A program made the translations under genes and the position numbers. The notes under the pieces are model-generated. The model ran no database searches. It was not told the origin of the DNA and saw only the letters and a list, made by a program, of their open reading frames with translations. A stretch of DNA of 64,000 nt, taken from CBDDLD01 sp965230605. Lineage in GTDB: Bacteria; Bacteroidota; Bacteroidia; Flavobacteriales; Flavobacteriaceae. Position 1 is the stretch's first letter; each line of letters starts with the position of its first letter. The stretch is from the NCBI GenBank assembly GCA_965230605.1, contig CBDDLD010000004.1, positions 1,798,001 through 1,862,000 of the forward strand, in the 5' to 3' direction. This document shows, in pieces, positions 53,281 to 61,407 of the stretch.

Positions 53281-54354
53281 GTGCTCTTTGGAGCCATTCA
53301 GGGTTTTACACTGTGTTTTTACTTGTTTACAAAACGAAAAGAAAACAAACGGGCGTTTAAGAATTACCTGCTGTTCTTGTTCTCGCTATCCTTTTACAAT
53401 CTTACTTATGCATTCATTTATATGGATATAAATAGGGTCGGTTTTATCCCGTTAACCTCCTTTCCTTTACCCTATAAATATTTAATGGTTGTTGGCTTTT
53501 ATTTCTATGTAAAGTATCAGATTGCTACAAAACACAAGGTAATTTCCAAAATTGAGTATCTATTATTTACTCCTGCCATTTTATACGGATTATTAAGACT
53601 GTATTGGTATTATAGAATTCATGTTGTTTTAGAAAAAGACCTCTTTTGGAATATCTATAAGACTGATTTTTTTGTGTATAATGATTTTGCTTACCTCACC
53701 TTTGGTATATGCGTAATGTTCTTTGCACTTCGCTTTATAAAAAACAAAAGATCCATTATAAAAGGTAGTATTTCCAAGATAAAAAATTGGGATTGGCTCT
53801 TTCGGTTTTCCTGGGCATACACTATAATAATCATTCTGAATCTACTGCATCAAATTATTGCCAATGTGTTCAACTTGGAACATAGCGCGCAGTTTTATTA
53901 CGTAATTCTTATTCTGAACACCATTTATATTTATTGGATTGGTTTTGTAGGTTTCTCTAATTCTAAACTTTTGTTTAATGTATATCACTTAAAAGAGTCT
54001 AAAAGTGATATACAAAATCCTCTACGAGAAAAGCTAGAACATTTGATAAAACAAAAAGAAGTATATACTGATGAAAACATAAAAATTTCTGACATAGCTG
54101 CCCAACTAAACTTATCAGAAAAAGAACTTTCAATATTTATCCATGAAACCTATCAATTATCCTTTTCAGACTATTTAAATAAGCACCGAGTTGAAAAGGT
54201 AAAAACACTTTTAGCTTCTTCAGATCAAAAAAGATTTACTTTGATCGCTGTTGCAGAACAAGCTGGGTTCAGCTCAAAATCGTCTTTTTATGCCGTATTT
54301 AAAAAGCAAACAGGTTTAACTCCTACTCAGTATAAAAAAATGATCGAAAAATAA
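53281..54354 (+). CDS. Membrane-bound AraC-family regulator
   Basis: 357 residues from the GTG at 53281. Seven hydrophobic segments (about 1-230) are followed by the AraC HTH (ENIKISDIAAQLNLSEKELSIFIHETYQ, FTLIAVAEQAGFSSKSSFYAVFKKQTGLTPTQY). The frame stays open and helix-like upstream (codons for IDYLVLNII before the GTG, from an ATA at 53254), so the true start may lie earlier at a non-standard codon or have mutated. A TGTCC/GGACA dyad follows the gene. Confidence 0.86.
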   Translation: MLFGAIQGFTLCFYLFTKRKENKRAFKNYLLFLFSLSFYNLTYAFIYMDINRVGFIPLTSFPLPYKYLMVVGFYFYVKYQIATKHKVISKIEYLLFTPAILYGLLRLYWYYRIHVVLEKDLFWNIYKTDFFVYNDFAYLTFGICVMFFALRFIKNKRSIIKGSISKIKNWDWLFRFSWAYTIIIILNLLHQIIANVFNLEHSAQFYYVILILNTIYIYWIGFVGFSNSKLLFNVYHLKESKSDIQNPLREKLEHLIKQKEVYTDENIKISDIAAQLNLSEKELSIFIHETYQLSFSDYLNKHRVEKVKTLLASSDQKRFTLIAVAEQAGFSSKSSFYAVFKKQTGLTPTQYKKMIEK

Positions 54355-54356
54355 TT

Positions 54357-54380
54357 TGTCCAATATTTTTTTTCTGGACA
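54357..54380 (+). promoter_or_regulatory. TGTCCA / TGGACA inverted repeat
   Basis: Arms TGTCCA (54357-54362) and TGGACA (54375-54380) around a T-rich 12-bp centre, directly after the AraC stop and 77 bp before the Ntn hydrolase start. The geometry fits an operator for the preceding regulator better than a terminator, since the T run lies inside the loop. Confidence 0.45.
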
Positions 54381-54456
54381 TTTCTTATGCCTTTCAAATT
54401 ATGTACTACACTATTACTACGTAACTTTATATCAGTTAATTTTTAAAATAGACTTT

Positions 54457-55626
54457 ATGGTTAGAACATTTTTATTAGCAATCGTATTATTATTTACAGT
54501 GCTTCAAAACTGCTTTGCATGTACGATGTATAAAATTACCAGGCATGGAAAAACAATAGTAGGTAACAACGAGGATTGGATTTCGCCCAATACTCAAATT
54601 TGGTTTGAGAACCAAGACGCAGCAAGTTATTCAGTAATGTATGTAGGCTTTATGGGCATAGCTCAAGGAGCAATTAATGAGATGGGGTTAGTAGTTGATG
54701 GTTTTGCAACTTCTTGGCTTCCCGTTAAAAGCACAAGCGGTAAAACCAAAATGGATTTGGATAACGCACTGCTAACAGTCATGCGAACAATGGGTACCGT
54801 TGAAGAGGTAAAAGCTTACTATGAAGGATTAGATTTAAGCGCAATGGCCAAGTATCAGCTGGTTTTTATTGACAGATCGGGTACTTACCTGATAATTGAA
54901 GGTGATGAAATGATTGTAGGTGATGATAGTGAAAAAACTTTCTCAAATTTCTATTATTCTCAAACGTTATCGATAAAAGATATTCAATTGCCTTACTATC
55001 AAAAAGGAATTGAATTTATAGATTCTACAAAATCAGAAGCTACACTTGATTATTGTAGCAATGTAATGAAAAATATGATTCAAACAGACATTACAGCAAC
55101 TCAATACTCTATTATATATGATTTAAATGAAATGAAAATTCGCATGTATTATTATCATGATTTTAACGAATCAATTGAGTTAGATTTACATGAGGAATTT
55201 AAAAAAGAGAATTATAAAGTAAAGATGGCAGATTTGTTTTCAGATAATTCCTCTGGAAAACAGTTTTACATTAAGTATAACAATCTCGAGAAACCATATT
55301 GGCTCATCGAAAATGCAATTGGCACTGCTAAATATAGTGAAGAGCAACTAACTCAGGCAGGTATACCCTTTCTAGTAACAATGATAGGAAATGAGTGGTA
55401 CAAGGACATGAAAAATCCAGAAGCAGCAATAAAAGTTTTTAAATATGGTCTTGATTTGATGCCTAATAATACTGAATTACTCAACAATGTAGGGAAAATT
55501 TACTTTGAAGTAAAAAATTATATTGACGCTAAAACAAGTTTTGAAAAATCATTACAAATAGACCAAAAAAATAACGATGCAAAGGACTTTTTGAAACGTA
55601 TTAATAAAATACTAAAAGGGCAATGA
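54457..55626 (+). CDS. Linear amide C-N hydrolase (Ntn hydrolase) with TPR tail
   Basis: 389 residues. The signal peptide ends NCFA and the mature protein would start with Cys22 (CTMYKITRHG), the catalytic N-terminal nucleophile of the choloylglycine hydrolase/penicillin acylase-like group. GNNEDW near residue 37 and NEMGLVVDGF near 75 support the family. The last 80 residues form about two TPR units. The substrate may be an N-acyl amide. Likely controlled by the preceding AraC regulator. Confidence 0.84.
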   Translation: MVRTFLLAIVLLFTVLQNCFACTMYKITRHGKTIVGNNEDWISPNTQIWFENQDAASYSVMYVGFMGIAQGAINEMGLVVDGFATSWLPVKSTSGKTKMDLDNALLTVMRTMGTVEEVKAYYEGLDLSAMAKYQLVFIDRSGTYLIIEGDEMIVGDDSEKTFSNFYYSQTLSIKDIQLPYYQKGIEFIDSTKSEATLDYCSNVMKNMIQTDITATQYSIIYDLNEMKIRMYYYHDFNESIELDLHEEFKKENYKVKMADLFSDNSSGKQFYIKYNNLEKPYWLIENAIGTAKYSEEQLTQAGIPFLVTMIGNEWYKDMKNPEAAIKVFKYGLDLMPNNTELLNNVGKIYFEVKNYIDAKTSFEKSLQIDQKNNDAKDFLKRINKILKGQ

Positions 55627-55724
55627 TACAAGTCCTATGAATAGAACTCTACTAATTTAAGCATACATTAAACGTGCAGTGTAGAAAAGAATCGTAACGT
55701 CTTACAGCATCGTTTATAAGTAAT

Positions 55725-55754
55725 AGCGGTTTGGAACCAATTCGAACCGCTTTT
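55725..55754 (+). terminator. Probable rho-independent terminator of the Ntn hydrolase gene
   Basis: Stem AGCGGTT / AACCGCT with a 13-base loop that can pair further, followed by TTTT. It lies 99 bp after the gene. Confidence 0.6.
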
Positions 55755-55830
55755 CCTTTAAATAAAGTGTATTATCATCTGAAAAGTAGTTATTTAAAGA
55801 CCGTTAATAACCATACACAAGGCCGTGACT

Positions 55831-55872
55831 GCAATGATTGTAGATACGCAAAATCACGCATGCTGTGCGCTT
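55831..55872 (+). repeat. Dispersed 34-bp repeat, copy 2
   Basis: GCAATGAT directly followed by the 34-bp unit (55839-55872), with one mismatch to copy 1 and lacking its three extra bases. It is in the same orientation, 2.8 kb away, with the AraC and Ntn hydrolase genes between the copies. Confidence 0.6.
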
Positions 55873-56298
55873 TTCAAACAATGTTCATTAGTTTGGTTTA
55901 AACTATTGTACTCTGAATCTATTATTCTAGGTTCTATAGTACTTCACTCTTTACAAGGTACAAATAGGGTACAAACATGTGTATTTACCATAAAAATCTC
56001 ATTCGGATACATAAAGTACTCCTCTCCTATTCATAAGTGTTTCAAGAAAAATGTTACAAATACGGAGCAATTATTGTCAAAATAGAATTAAAAGGCTAGA
56101 TGCTTGCTATATCTAGACTAGTTTGAAAACCATTTTTTGAATTTACCAACTTTTTCAATAGCTACAGATATTTGCTCATTTTCAACATCAGGATTTAAAT
56201 GTAGAATAATCTTAGACTTAGAAGAGCTTTACGTTGACCTTTTCCAGTATACAAGATCATAGCTGTCTTGTACATGTCGAATCTTTCAAATCATAACT

Positions 56299-56324
56299 GT
56301 CCGATTATTAGATATTTTCGGACA
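56299..56324 (+). promoter_or_regulatory. TGTCCGA / TCGGACA inverted repeat
   Basis: Perfect seven-base arms TGTCCGA (56299-56305) and TCGGACA (56318-56324). Related to the TGTCCA/TGGACA dyad after the AraC gene at 54357 and to a TGTCCGAT half-site near 40455 upstream of the YceI gene. Confidence 0.45.
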
Positions 56325-56429
56325 AAAAGCAAAATGAAAATTAATATTTTTTTAAAACGTTTTGAGACCAAAAACTTAATACCGCAATATTGAACTTTTA
56401 ATAATAATATTCCTTGGATTTCAAATTCA

Positions 56430-56463
56430 GAATTTTGTATACAACCTTCCGAATTTTGTATAC
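56430..56463 (+). promoter_or_regulatory. GAATTTTGTATAC direct repeats with 21-bp period
   Basis: Two perfect 13-bp copies (56430-56442 and 56451-56463), 21 bp apart start to start, 100 bp upstream of the 56563 gene. The spacing is that of LytTR-type operators, but the sequence differs from the CCATTCGTCGA boxes, so another LytTR regulator would be needed. Confidence 0.55.
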
Positions 56464-56562
56464 TTTTTTCTGACTTTTATTGAACACTTTTGTTAAAGTA
56501 AAACAGGTATTTGTATTACTAACGTAAAAAAATCGACGTAAAAACATCAAAAATCAATAGCT

Positions 56563-57027
56563 ATGAAAAGTGTATCAAAAAAGAAAGTGTTAACAAATTT
56601 TATTCTTCTTCTGCTCGTATTAACTACCCAACAAATACAAGCCCAAGAAGTTGGCATAATAATGTCTCGAATTGGTCAGTATGAGGAAGATTCAATAGTA
56701 TTCAAAACAGAACTTGTTATTATGCAGAATGGGAAAATGCGTTATAAAGTGTATAAAGGTCAATTACTTGAAAATACTATTGAGGCAATACTTTCTTCAA
56801 TACAAGGGGAAGAACTCAATGATGTGTTAAGTCATACGAAGTTAAGACATATTAAAAGTCAATATAAATGTTCAGGTTCGGATGACAAAGAGAAATATGT
56901 ATATGCCTTCAACACTAAACGATGGCAGACCAACACTTTGGTCATAGGAAGGCGTTGCAATTCTTATTTAAGAGAAGTTGATGCCCTGATTGATAAGTTT
57001 TTAAGTAACCAGCTAGCTCAGAACTGA
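56563..57027 (+). CDS. Secreted protein of unknown function
   Basis: 154 residues with a signal peptide ending IQAQ (about residue 28). The mature part is mixed strand and helix, with two Cys (YKCSGS and RRCNSY) that could form a disulfide. No family recognised. A direct-repeat operator candidate lies 100 bp upstream, and an MBL-fold gene follows. Confidence 0.7.
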   Translation: MKSVSKKKVLTNFILLLLVLTTQQIQAQEVGIIMSRIGQYEEDSIVFKTELVIMQNGKMRYKVYKGQLLENTIEAILSSIQGEELNDVLSHTKLRHIKSQYKCSGSDDKEKYVYAFNTKRWQTNTLVIGRRCNSYLREVDALIDKFLSNQLAQN

Positions 57028-57077
57028 TTGTAGCTTGTTTAAAAGTGTTCACCAAATTCTATAAAAGTGTTACTAAA

Positions 57078-57857
57078 ATGAAAATTCCTTCATTATTCGG
57101 AATTGTTTCCACGTTTATTTTGATGACCTGGCTTCTCGAAACAAAAAAACAGTCCGAAGAAAATTTCATTGGAGAAAATTCAACAGTTTGGCAAATTGTC
57201 CAAAATAGCGCTAATATATTTTTGGTAAAAACATGTGACCGTTACCTTCTTATTGATTCTGGAATCCCAGGTAAAGCCAAGAAGCTTGTAGCTGAAATTG
57301 AAAAAATTGGGATATCACCATCAAAAATAGATTATCTCATACTTTCACACGCTCATCCAGACCATGCAGGAAATGCGAAATATTTTCAAGAAAAATTTGG
57401 GATTGAGATTATTGCAGGCTCTGGAGAAGAAGAAATGATTAATAAGAAAGGTGAGGACACTAATTTATGTCCCACTGGTTTTTTGGGGGAAATCATCCAA
57501 AGGACAGTTGCACGAAAACGATATGATACGTTTATTCCTGACATCGTTATTAGCGAGAAGTTTGACCTCAGTGAAATAGGTTTTCAAGGAACCATCCTTC
57601 CTATGTCCGGTCATACCGAAGGCTCTTTGGTAATATCCATCCGGACTGCAGTTTTTGTAGGAGACGTTATTCGTGGAAAAGCACTACAAAGTAAAAAGCC
57701 GACGAGGCATGTTTTTGTATGTGATTACGACAAAAACTTGAAAAACATAGAAACTATTTCTAAAATTGAAGGTGTTCAAACTTGGTTTCCCGGGCACGGT
57801 GGCCCATTGGTCCAAGAAGATGTACTCAAATTTATAAGTAAAGAAAAATTAAAATGA
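57078..57857 (+). CDS. MBL-fold metallo-hydrolase (secreted or anchored)
   Basis: About 259 residues from the ATG at 57078, where an N-terminal hydrophobic segment begins; a GTG at 57045 would add 11 residues. The metallo-beta-lactamase fold shows the metal motif LSHAHPDHAGN, then MSGHTEGS (His), VGDVI (Asp) and FPGHGGP (last His). Substrate unknown. It overlaps the next gene by four bases, and the propeller gene may supply a related function. Confidence 0.86.
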   Translation: MKIPSLFGIVSTFILMTWLLETKKQSEENFIGENSTVWQIVQNSANIFLVKTCDRYLLIDSGIPGKAKKLVAEIEKIGISPSKIDYLILSHAHPDHAGNAKYFQEKFGIEIIAGSGEEEMINKKGEDTNLCPTGFLGEIIQRTVARKRYDTFIPDIVISEKFDLSEIGFQGTILPMSGHTEGSLVISIRTAVFVGDVIRGKALQSKKPTRHVFVCDYDKNLKNIETISKIEGVQTWFPGHGGPLVQEDVLKFISKEKLK

Positions 57858-59179
57858 AAAAAGCTATGAAAATTACAGGAATAGGATTGGCAACATTGAT
57901 ATTGCTATTCAGCGTGTTGCACCTTTCACAAGGTCAATCCATAGAGAAAACCCAAAACATCAAACCAAATTTCAACGGTCAATTCTTGGCCATTTCCGAT
58001 GCGGACATGATTGCAGGAGCATATGCCAATGGCACACTGAACAAGGTCAAAGGGATTGAGGACAAACTCACCTTCATTGATGGCAATGAACAGAAATTGA
58101 GCGCTGTGGAAGCAAGTAATTCCGTTATCTCTTGGCCTGCCATTTTAGAATGGAATCCCGCCCACCAATTTGCCTATGTGGCTGAAACCCGTGCCATTCA
58201 TAAAGGTGATTTACAACAAATGGATAATGTCTTTACCGATTTCCCAAAGGGTAAAAGAATCACTGTTCTAGACTATAGGAACAAGCAAAAACCCATTGTC
58301 TTGCAAGAAAAAGAGGTGGGTGAGAACATACAAGGGGTAAGCTTGAACCAAAATGGCAACCTATTAGTTTCAGGCTCAACAGAAGAAGGAAAGGAATTGG
58401 TGGTTATGGGATTGAAGGATGGGCTTATTGCCAACACCTCCTACTTTACCCACGAAGCTATACAAACAAAGAATACTGGTAACGGTGGTATTCGTACTGT
58501 GGAATTTCATCCTACGAAAAACATTATCGCAGCTAATCTAAACAATACCCACCTACTCTTTTTCAGCGTCGAGGATACGCAAGGAATTATTGAGCTTGAA
58601 CAAATCGGGGAAGCACTTGAAGTAGGAAAGCGCTGGAGTGTGGGTAATTGGCATCCATCCGGAAATTATTTTATCCTTTCTGACCTAAGATGGGGCGACG
58701 GTTTGGGGGCCATTACACATGGAAAAGGCAAGCTGGTTTCTATTGGATTCGACGAAGGTGGAAATCACAAGATTATCGACAAGGAAAAAGTTGGGTTAAG
58801 CCCCGAAGGTTTTGATATCAGTCCTGATGGTAACTACGCAGTTACAATAAATATGCGCAGAACCTGGGCACCTAAAAAAGGATTTTGGTTTGTGCCAGCT
58901 AGAAAGAACTCATCGCTTTCGTTGGTCAAAATTGACCCAAATACAGGCAAATTGAAAAAGCTCGGAAGTGATTATGGTTTTGAAGGTGCATTGCCAGAGG
59001 ATGGCATATTTGACAGCGAAGGAAATACCATCGCAGTGGCGGTGTATCACGATCGTAACGAGGAATCCCCAACAGAAGGATGGATTGACTTTTGGGAACT
59101 TAAGAACGAAAAACTTATTAAAACAGAAAAACAGATAAAGGTCACCCGTGGGGTGCACAATTTATTATTGGTGGAATAA
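57854..59179 (+). CDS. Secreted lactonase-like beta-propeller protein
   Basis: 441 residues with a signal peptide (to about SQGQ, residue 28). WD40/YVTN-like blades are suggested by ENIQGVSLNQNGNLLVSGS, GGIRTVEFHPTKNIIAANL, RWSVGNWHPSGNYFILSD and PEGFDISPDGNYAVTIN. Similar to 6-phosphogluconolactonase-type propellers, but catalytic residues cannot be assigned. G+C is visibly higher than in the 40-56 kb genes (29 of 60 bases at 58141-58200). Confidence 0.75.
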   Translation: MKKAMKITGIGLATLILLFSVLHLSQGQSIEKTQNIKPNFNGQFLAISDADMIAGAYANGTLNKVKGIEDKLTFIDGNEQKLSAVEASNSVISWPAILEWNPAHQFAYVAETRAIHKGDLQQMDNVFTDFPKGKRITVLDYRNKQKPIVLQEKEVGENIQGVSLNQNGNLLVSGSTEEGKELVVMGLKDGLIANTSYFTHEAIQTKNTGNGGIRTVEFHPTKNIIAANLNNTHLLFFSVEDTQGIIELEQIGEALEVGKRWSVGNWHPSGNYFILSDLRWGDGLGAITHGKGKLVSIGFDEGGNHKIIDKEKVGLSPEGFDISPDGNYAVTINMRRTWAPKKGFWFVPARKNSSLSLVKIDPNTGKLKKLGSDYGFEGALPEDGIFDSEGNTIAVAVYHDRNEESPTEGWIDFWELKNEKLIKTEKQIKVTRGVHNLLLVE

Positions 59180-59190
59180 AATTAAATGCT

Positions 59191-59799
59191 ATGAAAAATT
59201 TAAAAACCGTTTTAGTTGTATTTGTACTATTAAATTCAACTACAATTTTTGCCCAGCAATCAAGTTCGAATGATGACCGACCAAGTTTTGGTGTCAACGT
59301 TAATCCAGCCTATTTTGCTTTGGGCGGTTACAGTTTTAGAGGAATCTATCACTTACCAAAAAAATGGTCTTTTGGAATTAATGTGGAAGGAGGTTTTGAG
59401 CTGCCCGATGATTTTAGAGATTCATTTTTTGATAACAATCAGGCTATTGATGCAGATTGGGACTATGTGGTTGGCTTGGAAGTCAGGTACCGGTTCAGTG
59501 ACGCTGCATTCGACAAGGGTTTTTACGCATTCGGGACATTGGGGTACGAAGGTTGGACGGTGGATGAAATCGGTTCCGATGCGGATGTAAGTTTTGATAA
59601 TTGGTTCTCTTCTGTGGGTATTGGCTACAATTGGTACCCTTTTAAAAAGAAGAATTTCAACGTTGGGCTCAGTTATAATGTTATCTTTATCTTAAACAAT
59701 ACCGAAGACCAAACCGTGGGAAATACAACTTTTAATATTGAAAGTGTAATCCCACCATCACTTGTTCCGTCTAACATACATATTGGTTGGAGATTTTAA
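59191..59799 (+). CDS. Small outer-membrane beta-barrel protein
   Basis: 202 residues with a signal peptide ending IFAQ. Alternating amphipathic strands with aromatic girdles (WSFGINVEGGFEL, WDYVVGLEVRYRF, KGFYAFGTLGYEGW, FNVGLSYNVIFIL) and a final NIHIGWRF ending in an aromatic residue fit an eight-stranded barrel. It follows the propeller gene by 11 bp. Confidence 0.83.
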   Translation: MKNLKTVLVVFVLLNSTTIFAQQSSSNDDRPSFGVNVNPAYFALGGYSFRGIYHLPKKWSFGINVEGGFELPDDFRDSFFDNNQAIDADWDYVVGLEVRYRFSDAAFDKGFYAFGTLGYEGWTVDEIGSDADVSFDNWFSSVGIGYNWYPFKKKNFNVGLSYNVIFILNNTEDQTVGNTTFNIESVIPPSLVPSNIHIGWRF

Positions 59800-59810
59800 A
59801 GACTTAACTT

Positions 59811-60713
59811 ATGTTTAAAAACAACATCTTACATATTCCCTCTCTTGTTGATTTGAGCAAGATGGCAGGCGTCGAACTTTTGCATCCTCTGGTTGGCATC
59901 ATTCGATTGGAGGATATACCTACAATAGCTAAGCAAATGGGAGCACTTTCTTTTGGTTTCTATAGCATAAGCTTGAAAAAGAAGCTCAATGGATATATAG
60001 AGTATGGTCGAAAGAACTATGATTTTCAAGAGGGCGTACTTGGATTTGTAGGTCCAAATCAGGCTATTTCCTTTGACCAATGTGATGCCGAAAAGTCCGA
60101 AGGTTGGGAATTGTATTTTGAAGCTGATTTATTGGCCAATTCCAAACTAGCTGAAGAAATCAACACTTATGGTTTCTTTAATTACGAGACTAGTGAGGCA
60201 TTGCATGTTTCTAAAAAAGAGGAAGAGCAGATGGAACAGATTTTCCAAAATATTCATGGCGAGTATACCCTTCCGATTGACCAATTCAGCAAAGAAGTTA
60301 TCCTATCTAATATTGAGCTTTTGCTAACCTACAGCAAACGTTTTTATCAACGTCAATTTATTACACGTAACGACGTTGATTCCTCTATTGTTATAAATTT
60401 TGAGAAAGAATTGAAATCCTATTTTTCTCAAAATGATTTTCATGAGTCTGGCATTCCTGAAGTGAGCTATTTTTCCGATAAACTAAATCTGTCCTCAAAG
60501 TATTTAAGTGACATGCTAAAAACATTGACTGGCAAAACCACAAAGGAACATATACAGTTCCGAGTGCTGGAAAAGGCTAAACATCTGCTTTTGGGAACTG
60601 ATAAATCCATTTCAGAAGTGGCTTATCAATTGGGGTTTGAATATCCTCAATACTTCAGTCGTTTTTTCAAGGAAAAAACAGGGGAAACCCCAAAAGAGTT
60701 TAGAACAAAATAA
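59811..60713 (+). CDS. AraC-family regulator (soluble)
   Basis: 300 residues without membrane segments. An N-terminal cupin-like sensing part (about 1-170) is followed by the AraC DNA-binding domain (EVSYFSDKLNLSSKYLSDMLKTLTG, KSISEVAYQLGFEYPQYFSRFFKEKTGETPKEF). 11 bp after the barrel gene, so it probably regulates the surrounding operon. Confidence 0.9.
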   Translation: MFKNNILHIPSLVDLSKMAGVELLHPLVGIIRLEDIPTIAKQMGALSFGFYSISLKKKLNGYIEYGRKNYDFQEGVLGFVGPNQAISFDQCDAEKSEGWELYFEADLLANSKLAEEINTYGFFNYETSEALHVSKKEEEQMEQIFQNIHGEYTLPIDQFSKEVILSNIELLLTYSKRFYQRQFITRNDVDSSIVINFEKELKSYFSQNDFHESGIPEVSYFSDKLNLSSKYLSDMLKTLTGKTTKEHIQFRVLEKAKHLLLGTDKSISEVAYQLGFEYPQYFSRFFKEKTGETPKEFRTK

Positions 60714-60733
60714 AATTCCGAAAGCAATTTGCT

Positions 60734-61336
60734 TTGAATTCGACAAAGACTGAAAGAACACCGAAACTTTTGAAAAACGTCGATGCCGGAATACAACGTA
60801 TCCACAAGATAAGTGATGGCGCTTTGGGCTTACTCAAATCGCATCTCGAACCTGTGGAGTTTTCAAAAGGTGAAAATCTATTCTCGCCTCATCGAAAGCA
60901 CCATTACATTAACTTTTTGGAAAAAGGTTTGGTAAGGGCGTATTCCTATCATAAGGAAAAGGAAATCACCTTCTGGTTCGGTCTGGAAGGCGACGTTGTC
61001 TTCCCCTATCGCACCTACCTTCAAGACGAGATTGGCTATGAAACTGTTGAATGCCTAGAGGATTGCCTTATCTATAGATTATCACATAACGTACTAAAAG
61101 ATTTGTTCCATAAAAATATCGAGTGGGCAAATTGGGGAAGGAAGTTTGCAGAAAAACAAATGGTCTTTTTAGAAGAACGCTTTATAGATTACCAATTTCA
61201 AAGTGGTGCAAACCGCTATGAAAAATTGCTTCAAGAACGCCCTGAATTGTTCACCCGCATTAAACTTCAACACCTCGCGTCCTATCTTCGGATGTCTCAG
61301 GTTTCCCTCAGTCGCATTCGTGCTGGAATCCAATAA
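60734..61336 (+). CDS. Crp/Fnr-type transcriptional regulator
   Basis: 200 residues: a cyclic-nucleotide-binding-like domain (LEPVEFSKGENLFSPHRKHHYINFLEKGLVRAYSYH, about 40-140) and a C-terminal winged HTH whose recognition part is LQHLASYLRMSQVSLSRIR. It ends unusually early after the HTH. The TTG at 60734 is the assigned start; no nearby ATG fits better. No Fe-S Cys cluster is seen. Confidence 0.83.
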   Translation: MNSTKTERTPKLLKNVDAGIQRIHKISDGALGLLKSHLEPVEFSKGENLFSPHRKHHYINFLEKGLVRAYSYHKEKEITFWFGLEGDVVFPYRTYLQDEIGYETVECLEDCLIYRLSHNVLKDLFHKNIEWANWGRKFAEKQMVFLEERFIDYQFQSGANRYEKLLQERPELFTRIKLQHLASYLRMSQVSLSRIRAGIQ

Positions 61337-61407
61337 TTCTACTTTTTAACATATGTAAAAGTTTGGGGTTAAGCGTTGCAATAGCTTTACCTCATAGTTA
61401 ATGAGCT

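Larger units (their letters stand above)
55627..56562 (+). other. Gene-poor 936-bp region
   Basis: No convincing gene. It contains a terminator (55725-55754), repeat copy 2 (55831-55872), a TGTCC/GGACA dyad (56299-56324) and a 13-bp direct repeat (56430-56463). The minus strand at 56118-56226 reads as a 34-codon open tail (KIILHLNPDVENEQISVAIEK) with a stop just before it, perhaps a coding remnant. Confidence 0.5.

Noticed and set aside
55825..56085. 86-codon open frame on the + strand
   Set aside because: It begins inside the duplicated 34-bp element, the translation has no domain-like pattern, and the region is AT-rich non-coding DNA.
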